Of a stretch of 64,000 bases of DNA, positions 35,692 to 44,145 are shown one piece after another (the stretch's first letter is position 1; the number at the start of each line of letters is the position of its first letter). The notes under the pieces were generated by a model. The model made no database searches. It was not told the DNA's origin and saw nothing but the letters and a program-made list of their open reading frames with translations. This DNA is from Mycobacterium sp. (GTDB lineage Bacteria; Actinomycetota; Actinomycetes; Mycobacteriales; Mycobacteriaceae): positions 62,001 through 126,000 of the forward strand of contig JAKFVT010000056.1 in the NCBI GenBank assembly GCA_021732005.1. The letters run 5' to 3'. Both the position numbers and the translations under genes were made by a program.

Positions 35692-36555
35692 CTAGTTCTG
35701 CTGCGGGTCCTCCACGACGCCGGTGGCGCTCTGAGCTCGCTTCTCGTAGGCGGCGCGGGCCGTGGTGTCGAAGTCGAGGAACACCCGGTCGGTGCCCATC
35801 TTCTTGGACAGCCAACGGCGGCCGCGCGGCGGCAGGAACATCACGGCGGTGGCCAGGAAGCGTGAGTAACCCGGAACGGAGATCGACGTTGTGGGGTTGT
35901 CCAATGCCTTGACCACCGCCGCGGCGATGTCCTCGGGCTGCACCGGTTTGGTGGCCGCGGTGGTGTGAGTGCCCGAGATCAGCTCGGTGTTGGTGAATGT
36001 CGGCATGACGCAACTGATCTGGACGCCCTGGGGCGCATACTCGTCCGCAAGCCCGGTGGACAGCCCGACCACGGCGAATTTGGTTCCGGCGTAGAGGGCT
36101 TGGCCGGGGACCGCGAGCATGCCGGCCATCGAGGCGATGTTGACGATGTGGCCGCTGCGGCGCCGGACCATTTCCGGCAGCACCAGGCGGCAGCCGGTCA
36201 CCACACCGTAGAAGTTGACCTCCACGGCGGTGCGCACCGCCTGATCGGAGTGGTCGAGGAACGGCCCGACCGGCATGACCCCGGCATTGTTGATCAGCAC
36301 GTCGATGTGTCCGCCGCCGTCGGCGCGGGCCTTGTCCAGGAACGTCGCGAACGACTCGGGATCGCTGACGTCGAGGGGGTAGCCCGAGACCGGCCCCAGC
36401 TTGCTGAGCTGGGCGACTGCCGACTCCTCGAGCGTCACATCACGGTCGCCGATGACCACGCGCGCGCCGCGCTGCAGAAGAGCCCGCGCGGTCGCGAAAC
36501 CGATACCCCGGGCGGCGCCGGTGATCGCGATGGTCTTGCCCCGGATGTTGTCCAT
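35692..36555 (-). CDS. short-chain dehydrogenase/reductase
   Basis: This 287-residue classical SDR has TGAARGIG, INNAGV, S142 and Y155/K159 (QALYAGTKFAVVG). The C-terminal extension (LATAVMFLPPRGRRWLSKKM) is hydrophobic then basic, as in many mycobacterial lipid SDRs. The substrate is unknown. A palindrome just before the ATG suggests repressor control. The frame is open upstream, but no other start is well placed. Confidence 0.9.
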   Translation of the reverse strand: MDNIRGKTIAITGAARGIGFATARALLQRGARVVIGDRDVTLEESAVAQLSKLGPVSGYPLDVSDPESFATFLDKARADGGGHIDVLINNAGVMPVGPFLDHSDQAVRTAVEVNFYGVVTGCRLVLPEMVRRRSGHIVNIASMAGMLAVPGQALYAGTKFAVVGLSTGLADEYAPQGVQISCVMPTFTNTELISGTHTTAATKPVQPEDIAAAVVKALDNPTTSISVPGYSRFLATAVMFLPPRGRRWLSKKMGTDRVFLDFDTTARAAYEKRAQSATGVVEDPQQN

Positions 36556-36565
36556 GAACCGAAAC

Positions 36566-36579
36566 TTTACAGGTGTCAA
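36566..36579. promoter_or_regulatory. palindrome TTNACANNTGTNAA before the SDR gene, candidate operator
   Basis: A 14-bp palindrome with TTTACA and TGTCAA arms sits 11 bases upstream of the SDR start. Its TTGACA (minus strand) also fits a -35 element, so repressor binding would block the promoter. No regulator gene is adjacent. Confidence 0.35.
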
Positions 36580-36721
36580 CTTTTGAGCGAAAGGTTGTCG
36601 CGGGATCGACTGTGCAGTGACGGCGTCGGGCGTGCGTCCAGGGCGAGTTTCCTCGGGCTTCGTCGCCCTGAGTGCACCCTCGCCGCCCGGGTCGCACACT
36701 CGACGCAGGCAGAATGATCAG

Positions 36722-37198
36722 ATGACCGGTCTGCGCTTCGTCCCTGTCGACGAGGACGACGCGCTCGCTGCGCCGCTGCTGGCGGAGCTCGCCGTCGAGT
36801 ACGCCACCCGCTACGAGGCTCCCGAAGCGGGGGTGGCGCGGTGGCTGCGCGACCATCCGGCCGACCAGTTCCACCCGCCTGCCGGCGGGATGCTCATCGG
36901 GCTGCTCGGCGATCAGCCGGTGACGGGCGGGGCGTTCTGTCGCTTCGACGACGACACCGCCGAACTCAAACGGATCTGGACCGACAGCCGGCATCGGCGT
37001 CAAGGCCACGCCGCCGCGCTTCTCGCGGCCCTGGAAAGCGAGATCATCGGGCGCGGGTATCGCCGCATCTATCTCACCACCGGCAACCGGCAGCCCGAGG
37101 CCGAAGCGTTGTACGACAGCTCCGGCTACAGCCGCCTCGATCAACCGCTACTCAGCGATGCCGAGCAATATCCGATCGCCTTCGTCAAAATGCTGTGA
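36722..37198 (+). CDS. GNAT-family N-acetyltransferase
   Basis: The 158-residue GNAT has the acetyl-CoA-binding motif A region ELKRIWTDSRHRRQGHAAAL with the R-R-Q-G-H-A loop, preceded by the beta-strand GAFCRFDDD, and the C-terminal IYLTTGNRQPEAEALYDSSG typical of the fold. The acceptor substrate is unknown. Confidence 0.88.
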   Translation: MTGLRFVPVDEDDALAAPLLAELAVEYATRYEAPEAGVARWLRDHPADQFHPPAGGMLIGLLGDQPVTGGAFCRFDDDTAELKRIWTDSRHRRQGHAAALLAALESEIIGRGYRRIYLTTGNRQPEAEALYDSSGYSRLDQPLLSDAEQYPIAFVKML

Positions 37199-37217
37199 CG
37201 GCAGGCGAATTCACGGC

Positions 37218-37952
37218 TCAGCGAGGCATCGCCTGACGCGCCGCGTCCCGAACAGGTCCGGTCCACAGATCGCCGTGGCCGGGGATCAGCACATCGACGT
37301 CCAGCATCGCCAGCGCTGACAGGCTGCGCACACAGCCCGGCTCGTCATGGTTGAACACCCGGTGCAGCAACTGCGGACCCTTGACCGGCGACAACGGATG
37401 CCCGGTCACCAGAGCGTCGCCACTGACCAGAACGTTGTCCACGATGTAGGAGCAGTGCCCACCGGTGTGGCCCGGCGTCGGCACCGCCAACGGCTGGCCC
37501 GGCAGCGTCTCGGCTATCGGCGGCGTGAGCACACCCGCTGTCGGAATGCCCTCGTGGATCAGCGCGCCCTTGCGCACGATGTCCAGCGACCACTTCACCC
37601 AGCGGGGCTGCCAGGCGTGCAGCACCAGATCGACCGGGGATGCCTGCTGCAGATACTCGCGTTTGGCGTGGCCGACCTCGTCGGCGTGGCAGTAGACCGG
37701 GGTGCCGTGCGTGTTGGCGAACCAGATCGCGGTGCCGAGGTGGTCGACGTGGGCGTGAGTCAGCAGGATTGCCGTCACATCGGTCGGGCCGAACCCGAGT
37801 TCGGTCAGCGAGCCCAGGACGTCATCGCGGCTGCCGGGGAATCCGGCGTCGATCAGCATCACGCCCGCGTCGTCGGCCACCACCGTCCAATTGACCAGTG
37901 GCGTCTGCGCCATGTGCACGCGGTCGGTGATAGCGGTCAGGGCCACGGCCAT
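37218..37952 (-). CDS. metallo-beta-lactamase-fold hydrolase (Rv0406c-like)
   Basis: The 244-residue MBL-fold enzyme has the zinc motif LLTHAHVDHLGT, a further His in TPGHTGGHC, Asp in SGDALVTG and a C-terminal His in IPGHGDLW. It is divergent from fgd1 exactly as Rv0406c is from Rv0407. It resembles lactonase and glyoxalase II relatives; the substrate is not known. Confidence 0.9.
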   Translation of the reverse strand: MAVALTAITDRVHMAQTPLVNWTVVADDAGVMLIDAGFPGSRDDVLGSLTELGFGPTDVTAILLTHAHVDHLGTAIWFANTHGTPVYCHADEVGHAKREYLQQASPVDLVLHAWQPRWVKWSLDIVRKGALIHEGIPTAGVLTPPIAETLPGQPLAVPTPGHTGGHCSYIVDNVLVSGDALVTGHPLSPVKGPQLLHRVFNHDEPGCVRSLSALAMLDVDVLIPGHGDLWTGPVRDAARQAMPR

Positions 37953-38027
37953 GCCGCGAGTGTAGGCGGCAACGACAACTAGGACTCGGCCACTCGCTGT
38001 GCACCGAAGGGGAGTAGAAACGAGAGC

Positions 38028-39038
38028 GTGGCTGAACTGAAACTGGGATACAAGGCGTCGGCGGAGCAGTTCGCGCCGCGTGAGTTGGTCGAGCTGGCGG
38101 TGCTGGCCGAGGCGCACGGGATGGACAGCGCGACGGTCAGCGACCATTTCCAGCCGTGGCGTCACGAAGGCGGGCATGCACCGTTCTCACTGGCGTGGAT
38201 GACAGCGGTGGGTGAGCGCACCAAGCGGCTGGTCCTCGGCACGTCGGTACTGACACCCACGTTCCGATACAACCCCGCCGTGATTGCGCAGGCGTTCGCC
38301 ACGATGGGCTGCCTGTACCCGGATCGCATCTTCCTCGGGGTCGGCACCGGTGAGTCGCTCAACGAGATCGCCACCGGCTACGAGGGCGAGTGGCCGGAGT
38401 TCAAGGAGCGGTACGCGCGGCTGCGCGAGTCGGTGCGGCTGATGCGTGAGCTGTGGCTCGGCGACAGGGTCGATTTCGAGGGTGAGTACTACAAGACCAA
38501 GGGCGCCTCGATCTACGACGTGCCCGACGGTGGCATCCCGATCTACATCGCCGCGGGTGGTCCGCAGGTGGCCAAGTACGCCGGCCGCGCGGGTGACGGG
38601 TTCATCTGCACCTCCGGCAAGGGCGAAGAGCTCTACAAGGACAAGCTGATCCCGGCGATGAAAGAGGGTGCCGAGGCGGCGGGCAAGAATCCCGACGACA
38701 TCGACCGGATGATCGAGATCAAGATCTCCTATGACACCGATCCCGAACTGGCACTGGAGAATACGCGATTCTGGGCGCCGCTGTCGCTGACGGCCGAGCA
38801 GAAGACCAACATCCACGATCCGCTGGAGATGGAGAAGGCCGCCGACGAGTTGCCCATCGAGCAGGTCGCCAAGCGGTGGATCGTGGCTTCCGATCCCGAC
38901 GAAGCGGTCGAAAAGGTCGGCGACTACGTCAAATACGGTCTCAACCACCTCGTGTTCCATGCCCCGGGCCATGACCAGCGCCGGTTCCTGGACTTGTTCC
39001 AGAGGGATCTGGAACCGCGGTTGCGCAAGCTCGGCTAA
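38028..39038 (+). CDS. fgd1: F420-dependent glucose-6-phosphate dehydrogenase
   Basis: This luciferase-like-fold enzyme oxidises glucose 6-phosphate to 6-phosphogluconolactone and reduces cofactor F420; in mycobacteria it supplies F420H2. The 336 residues match Fgd1. Motifs include LKLGYKASAEQFAPREL, ATVSDHFQPW with the catalytic-region His, and VLGTSVLTPTFRYNPAVIAQ. The GTG start has AAGGGGAG about 12 bases upstream. The stop overlaps the stop of the convergent GT-C-like gene by four bases, so the polysaccharide module begins directly after it. Confidence 0.97.
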   Translation: MAELKLGYKASAEQFAPRELVELAVLAEAHGMDSATVSDHFQPWRHEGGHAPFSLAWMTAVGERTKRLVLGTSVLTPTFRYNPAVIAQAFATMGCLYPDRIFLGVGTGESLNEIATGYEGEWPEFKERYARLRESVRLMRELWLGDRVDFEGEYYKTKGASIYDVPDGGIPIYIAAGGPQVAKYAGRAGDGFICTSGKGEELYKDKLIPAMKEGAEAAGKNPDDIDRMIEIKISYDTDPELALENTRFWAPLSLTAEQKTNIHDPLEMEKAADELPIEQVAKRWIVASDPDEAVEKVGDYVKYGLNHLVFHAPGHDQRRFLDLFQRDLEPRLRKLG

Positions 39039-40747
39039 GGCTTCACCGGCGTGCTCGGCGGCCCTGTCACTTCGTACACCCGCCAGCGGATCTGGCCGGT
39101 GGGGCCGACTGCGGCGAATACCTGTCGGCAGAAGCCGGCGCCGCTGGCCCACAGAGTGGGCCAGCGCAGGTTGATGGCGTCCGGTGCGTCGTTGAGAGCA
39201 GGGTTGCTCACGAGGATGTATCGGATGTGGTTGTCCCACGGCCGGTTCAGCGCTGCCGCGAAATCGTAGTCGCTGGTGACGACGAACTCCTTGGGGTCCT
39301 TGGCGTAGAGCCAGATACCCCAGCCTGCGAAGCTGTCCATCAGCACAGAGCCGGTCCCCAGATGCTTTGCATCGAGATAGTCGGCCACCAGACGGTCGTC
39401 GGTGCGAAGCCGGCGGTCCACTTGTTCGGCGGGCGGATAACGTTGCGGATCGAGGATCGAACGCCAGCCGAACTGCAGGGATTGATTGCCGATGTCGGTA
39501 TTGAGCATCGCCTTCGCGGTGACCGGGAACACCACAATCGACGCGCACAGCAGAGCGGCGCCGTATTTCGCCGCGGTTGTGGACTTTTCGCGGTGCCGGC
39601 CGCGTTCGCCGGTGGGCGCCCAGCAGCACATGGCGATGACGATGACCATCGGTATTGCCAGGATGTAGTACCTGAACCAGCCGAAGGTGGTGCCGGTGAA
39701 CTGTCCCCATGCGGCGAACACGACCACCGAGCCGAAGATGGCGACCGGGACAAGCGGGTCGAATCGTCGGGTCTTGGCGGCCAGAAAGCCGGCCAGGGCC
39801 ACCGCGATTCCACTCATCGGCTGCATGGCGAGCAGCCGCATCGCGATGATGAGCAGGTCGTTGTTTCCCGACTTGTCGACGCTCATGCCGCGCGACTCTG
39901 CCGTCGCGATCAGTCCGGCATTCCCGTAATTCGACGACAGTGTGGCGAAGAGGTCGCCGGTGGTGATCCACCCGACCAGTGCCCATGACGTGAACGCCAC
40001 GCCAATCGGGAATCCGACGATCAGGACGTTCAGCGCGGTGCGCTGCCAGAGCATCCTGCTGTCGGCGTAGGCACGGTCGGCCAGCGATATCAGCGCCACC
40101 AATCCGGCGGTTGCCGCGGCACTGAATGCGAATTCGTAGCGAGCGAGATAGCCGACGGCCAGCGCGATTCCGACCCACGCCAGATGGCCGACGTCGCGGG
40201 AGTTGACCCACAGCAGCAGGTTCCGTGCGGCCCACAGGGTGCAGAAGATCTCCGCAGCCTCACTCATGCCGGACGCGCCGTAGATGACGATCACGGGATT
40301 GGCGGCCAAGGCGATGGTCGCGATCCAGCGCCACTTATCGGAAAGCCCACGGTCCCCGGCGATCCGGCGCACCATGACGACCGCCCCGGCCATGAACATG
40401 GAGCTCTGTACCACCGAAGCGAGCCCTGCGGTCTTCAGCTCGGGCCACCACCGCGCCAACAACAAGAGGGGGATCTCGGTCAGGCTTGGCAGCGGATTCC
40501 AGACAAAGCCGATCGCCGAGACGTGCGGATCACGGCTCATGATCGCAAATCCCGCGTTGGCGACCCGGCTGGTCGCGTCGGGGTCGAACAAGTTGTACCG
40601 CAGGATCATCACCGCGCCGACTGCGAAATACACCGCCGAACAGACGAGGAACAGTGCTATCCCGGGAACAGGGCTTGCCGGCCGGTTCACCGGGCCGGTG
40701 TCTTCCCGGGTGGATACCCAGCGGGTGAGTTCAGGCGCTGTTGTCAC
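39035..40747 (-). CDS. GT-C-like polytopic membrane glycosyltransferase (putative)
   Basis: The 570-residue protein has about 10-12 hydrophobic segments and an early extracytoplasmic acidic loop after TM1 (YNLFDPDATSRVANAGFAIM). This is the position where GT-C/ArnT/PMT enzymes carry their catalytic acidic residues. The C-terminal ~170 residues are soluble and extracytoplasmic. It likely uses a polyprenyl-phosphate sugar to modify the polymer outside the membrane; this is inference. It is the last gene of the minus-strand module; its GTG start overlaps the end of the BcsB-like gene by 17 bases. Confidence 0.75.
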   Translation of the reverse strand: MTTAPELTRWVSTREDTGPVNRPASPVPGIALFLVCSAVYFAVGAVMILRYNLFDPDATSRVANAGFAIMSRDPHVSAIGFVWNPLPSLTEIPLLLLARWWPELKTAGLASVVQSSMFMAGAVVMVRRIAGDRGLSDKWRWIATIALAANPVIVIYGASGMSEAAEIFCTLWAARNLLLWVNSRDVGHLAWVGIALAVGYLARYEFAFSAAATAGLVALISLADRAYADSRMLWQRTALNVLIVGFPIGVAFTSWALVGWITTGDLFATLSSNYGNAGLIATAESRGMSVDKSGNNDLLIIAMRLLAMQPMSGIAVALAGFLAAKTRRFDPLVPVAIFGSVVVFAAWGQFTGTTFGWFRYYILAIPMVIVIAMCCWAPTGERGRHREKSTTAAKYGAALLCASIVVFPVTAKAMLNTDIGNQSLQFGWRSILDPQRYPPAEQVDRRLRTDDRLVADYLDAKHLGTGSVLMDSFAGWGIWLYAKDPKEFVVTSDYDFAAALNRPWDNHIRYILVSNPALNDAPDAINLRWPTLWASGAGFCRQVFAAVGPTGQIRWRVYEVTGPPSTPVKP

Positions 40748-42728
40748 GACCGCGCCGGTACAGGAGAAGTCCAGCTACGCAGAGCAGGGCGACGGCCCCA
40801 GCTCCCGCGCTGAGCCAGATCCACCAGCGCCAGGCCGGGCCGGCGGCCGGTCGGGGGAACATCGGGCCGCCCTCTCGGACCGTGAGGGGGACAGTCAGGT
40901 TCTTGGCGCCGGTGGCGATGACGTCTCCGGACAGTGAGGACCAGCCGTCGTCCTGTGCTCGGATGTAGTCGAAGCTGCGGTCCACCAAAGACCACTCCGC
41001 GCTGTCGGTGACGGCGAGCACGGGACGGTTGCGGTCGGTGAACGCCTGGACCACACCGAGCGGGCCGTCGAGGTCCACGGCGGTGACCGGATCGCCGTTG
41101 ATGGTGACCGAATTCGTCTCGCCGGGTGTCACAGGTGCCTTGAGCCCTGAGCGGGACATCTGCTGCGGGTCGGCGACGATGAGAAGAGGCGCGTCAGACT
41201 TCACCGCGTCGTTCAGCGGTCGGACCACGGGTCGCAGTGGGGTGTCGGTGCTTTGTCCCATCAGGTTGATCGCCTGTGCGGCAAACCGAATCGAATCGGC
41301 CGTACCGAGCCCGACGCTGAACTCCGGGGTGAACGCCATCGGTAGAGCGGGGAAGCCGCCCCGGTTTCCGGTGCCCGGAGTCACCGACACCGTCGAGTTT
41401 GGGTCTAGGGCGAATGTCACCCGATCGTTCAGCGGAGCGCAGTCCTTGCGTGGTACGTACTGAAGATCAAGGGCCATACCGGTCTTGGAGGAGATCACGT
41501 CGGCGGGGATATCGGCGGTGAGATCGAGGTGGCCCGACTCGTCGAGGTCGTGCGAGGCAAGAACATTCGCTCCGCCGCGCAGCACGACCGAGCCGGTGCC
41601 GGCGGTGACAGGGGTGTACCGGGCGATCAGGTGTACTCGTGCGCTCTGGACCGGGCCGACACCGAAGGCCGCGGCATCGAAAGCGGTGTACAACGTCGCC
41701 GTGCCGAGTACCGAAATCTGCTGGGTCATACCCAGCTGCCCGAAGGTGAGGATGTTGGTCGAGGGCTTCATGGAGTCGATGACCGTGTTGACGGTCGCGG
41801 CGCCGCTCTGCGCCAGGTCAATTCGGCGATCGGTGAAGAGCGCGACCTGGTTCTGCAGGGCGTTGTCCCGACCGGTGATCACCAGCGCAGCGTTCGGCGT
41901 GCCGGGGTCGCGGACCGTGAGACCTGGCTTCGGGCCTTGGCGCAACTCGATCAGGCGGGTGTCGGCGGGGTCGACGGGTGTCGGCTCCTGGGCGGTGTCG
42001 ATGTCGACGCGCACCGGCATCGGCCGGTAGAGCGAACTGAGCTTGGCGTCCAGCGACAGGGCGGCCTGCTGGACGTCCTTCGGCGCGTCGGGGCCGACCC
42101 AGAGCACGAAACGGGACAGGTAGCCGGGCCGGAAGTCGGAAACGGCTGTCAGGTCCGGGGCCTGACCCACGAATGTCGTGGCGAGCTGGCTCAATGTCAC
42201 AGACGGTCGCACCGAACAGGTGTTGTCGGTCGGATTCTGCTCGTGCAGTACGAAGCTGAGCTTCGCGGTCCCGTTGGTGACCAGCGCCTGTGAGGTGTCG
42301 ATCGCGAACGGTGCGGTCGAGGTGCCTGGCGGAATCGGGATCTCACCGAGCACGGTGCCGCGGGAGTCCAGCACGTCGATGCGGCCGCCGTCGACATTGA
42401 CCACCGAACCGACCTGGCCGGTCACCAGTGAGCTGGATATTCCTGGCGGCATGGGCATCTCGATGTCGCTGGGCAAGCTCGATCCGAGCACGACGATCTT
42501 GTCGGCGAGCCCCAGCTGTCGCCAGCTCACCGCGGGGCGGGTGTCGTCGGGCGTGACCGGGATCTGCGTCGCGACCTCGGTTGCGGTTGCCTCGGCCGAC
42601 GGATCAGCAGCCGGATCGGCGGGCGACGGCTCGATCGTCGGGTCGGGCTCGGCGATGGCCGGTGCGGACAGGGGTGCGGTCAGGGCGCACAACGCCAACA
42701 GCACGAACGGAATACGTCGGAGATTCAT
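40731..42728 (-). CDS. BcsB-like protein (first of two paralogues)
   Basis: The 665-residue exported membrane-anchored protein has a signal peptide at residues 1-26 (IPFVLLALCALTAPLSAPAI), a large beta-rich extracytoplasmic region, and one C-terminal TM helix near residues 636-656 (IWLSAGAGAVALLCVAGLLL) followed by arginines. BcsB of cellulose synthases has this plan and guides the polymer from the BcsA channel. Signature stretches such as NTCSVRPSVTLSQLATTFVG, DPNSTVSVTPG and GWSSLSGDVIATGA recur in the second paralogue at 58896-60890. It lies directly downstream of the GT2 synthase, 7 bases away, with a GAGGA ribosome-binding site. Confidence 0.82.
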   Translation of the reverse strand: MNLRRIPFVLLALCALTAPLSAPAIAEPDPTIEPSPADPAADPSAEATATEVATQIPVTPDDTRPAVSWRQLGLADKIVVLGSSLPSDIEMPMPPGISSSLVTGQVGSVVNVDGGRIDVLDSRGTVLGEIPIPPGTSTAPFAIDTSQALVTNGTAKLSFVLHEQNPTDNTCSVRPSVTLSQLATTFVGQAPDLTAVSDFRPGYLSRFVLWVGPDAPKDVQQAALSLDAKLSSLYRPMPVRVDIDTAQEPTPVDPADTRLIELRQGPKPGLTVRDPGTPNAALVITGRDNALQNQVALFTDRRIDLAQSGAATVNTVIDSMKPSTNILTFGQLGMTQQISVLGTATLYTAFDAAAFGVGPVQSARVHLIARYTPVTAGTGSVVLRGGANVLASHDLDESGHLDLTADIPADVISSKTGMALDLQYVPRKDCAPLNDRVTFALDPNSTVSVTPGTGNRGGFPALPMAFTPEFSVGLGTADSIRFAAQAINLMGQSTDTPLRPVVRPLNDAVKSDAPLLIVADPQQMSRSGLKAPVTPGETNSVTINGDPVTAVDLDGPLGVVQAFTDRNRPVLAVTDSAEWSLVDRSFDYIRAQDDGWSSLSGDVIATGAKNLTVPLTVREGGPMFPRPAAGPAWRWWIWLSAGAGAVALLCVAGLLLYRRGRDNSA

Positions 42729-42735
42729 CGGGTCC

Positions 42736-44145
42736 TCAATGTCTAGCGCCGGTGACCGGCATCTTGCTCAAACCGTGGACGGTCTTCTCCCAGAAGAACG
42801 GTCGAAAGACCAACTGGTACACCGCCTTCAACGATGCCACCGCCTGCAGAACCCAGTACCCGGGGGCAAGCAGCGCCGGCCACCACTGATGCGGTTTACC
42901 GATGGCCTGAGCCAACAGGAAACCGGTGTACATCGAGAACGGCGTGCCCACGAGGAACAGGATCAGGCTGATGTAGTAGGTGAAAGGGGGAAAGAACGTG
43001 TTGACGAAGCTCGGTCGCCCGGCAATCCATGCGACCACCAGAGCGCCGAAGACCAGGTTGAGGAGGTTGGCGATCGGGATGCCGCCGGTCATGTTGATCA
43101 ACCTCAACGTGGCCTTGGTGCCGATCTCCCGGCGCAGCGTCAACGGGCTGCGCAGGTGAACGATCATTGTCTGCAGGTAACCCTTGTACCAGCGAGAGCG
43201 CTGCCGAATCCAGTTGACTACATCGGAATTGGCTTCCTCGAGGGTCAGGGAGTCCAGGATCTGGGTCCGATAACCGTGCCGAGCCAGCCGGACACCGAGG
43301 TCGGCGTCCTCGGTCACATTGAACTCGTCCCAGCCGCCCACCTCGAACCACACCCGGGTCGGGATGTGATTGCTGGTCCCGCCAAGGGGCACCACGCATC
43401 GCGCCCGTTCGACGGCGGGCAACACCACGCCGAACCATTGGTCGTACTCGAGGGAGAACCACCGCGTCAGCAGATTCTGCGTTTCGTTGAAGTAGCCGAG
43501 CCGGCCCTGCAGGCAACCGACATCGTCGGCTGCACGCCGGAACGCGACGACCGCGCGCCGTAGTTGCAGCGGTTCCGGAATGTCCTCGGCGTCATAGATC
43601 GTGACGTACTCACCGCGCAGGTCGGGCAGCGACATCCCGTAGTTGCACGCCTTCGGCTTGGTCTTGGGAAGGCTGTGCGGCACGACGACGACGCGCAGTC
43701 CGGGAACTGAGATATCGGACAGCGCAAGCAATGTCGCGGGGTCGTCCTCTTCGACCAGCAACAGCAGTTCGAGACGGTCGGCGGGGTACTCGAGCCTGCC
43801 GACACCGTTCACCAGATTGTTCACGATCGCCGGCTCGTCGTAGACGGGCATCAGCACGGTGTAGTAGGGGAGTTCGTCGTCGGGGATCGCGCGCGCCTCT
43901 TCGTCGGAGATCCTGAGCAGTGCGGGGCTTCGAAGTCCGCTGAGCATCAGGTATGCCCGGTCGATCGTCGACCACAGGTAGAGCGCGGCGACGATCGCGG
44001 TGACGACCGCGATGGTGACGCCGGGGTAGACGACCGCCAGGGCGATGACGGGGCTCACCACCGCCAGCGCGCGGAGAATCGATTTGGGTCCCAATGCCGT
44101 TCGGGCAGAAAGGTGTCCGGGAAGAAGCCCTGCGACGGATGTCAC
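42736..44145 (-). CDS. cellulose-synthase-like family 2 glycosyltransferase
   Basis: The 469-residue processive GT2 has the complete D,D,D,QxxRW set: D103 in PVYDEP, YDAED (D185/D188), TED (278-280) and Q315-W319 in RQRSRW. Two N-terminal TM helices (residues ~25-65) and about four C-terminal ones (from ~350) would form the channel. There is no C-terminal PilZ domain, so it is far shorter than c-di-GMP-controlled BcsA (about 700-870 residues). Synthesis of a beta-linked glucan or similar polymer is likely; the sugar cannot be read from sequence. The GTG 44145 start overlaps the upstream stop (GTGA). Confidence 0.9.
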   Translation of the reverse strand: MTSVAGLLPGHLSARTALGPKSILRALAVVSPVIALAVVYPGVTIAVVTAIVAALYLWSTIDRAYLMLSGLRSPALLRISDEEARAIPDDELPYYTVLMPVYDEPAIVNNLVNGVGRLEYPADRLELLLLVEEDDPATLLALSDISVPGLRVVVVPHSLPKTKPKACNYGMSLPDLRGEYVTIYDAEDIPEPLQLRRAVVAFRRAADDVGCLQGRLGYFNETQNLLTRWFSLEYDQWFGVVLPAVERARCVVPLGGTSNHIPTRVWFEVGGWDEFNVTEDADLGVRLARHGYRTQILDSLTLEEANSDVVNWIRQRSRWYKGYLQTMIVHLRSPLTLRREIGTKATLRLINMTGGIPIANLLNLVFGALVVAWIAGRPSFVNTFFPPFTYYISLILFLVGTPFSMYTGFLLAQAIGKPHQWWPALLAPGYWVLQAVASLKAVYQLVFRPFFWEKTVHGLSKMPVTGARH

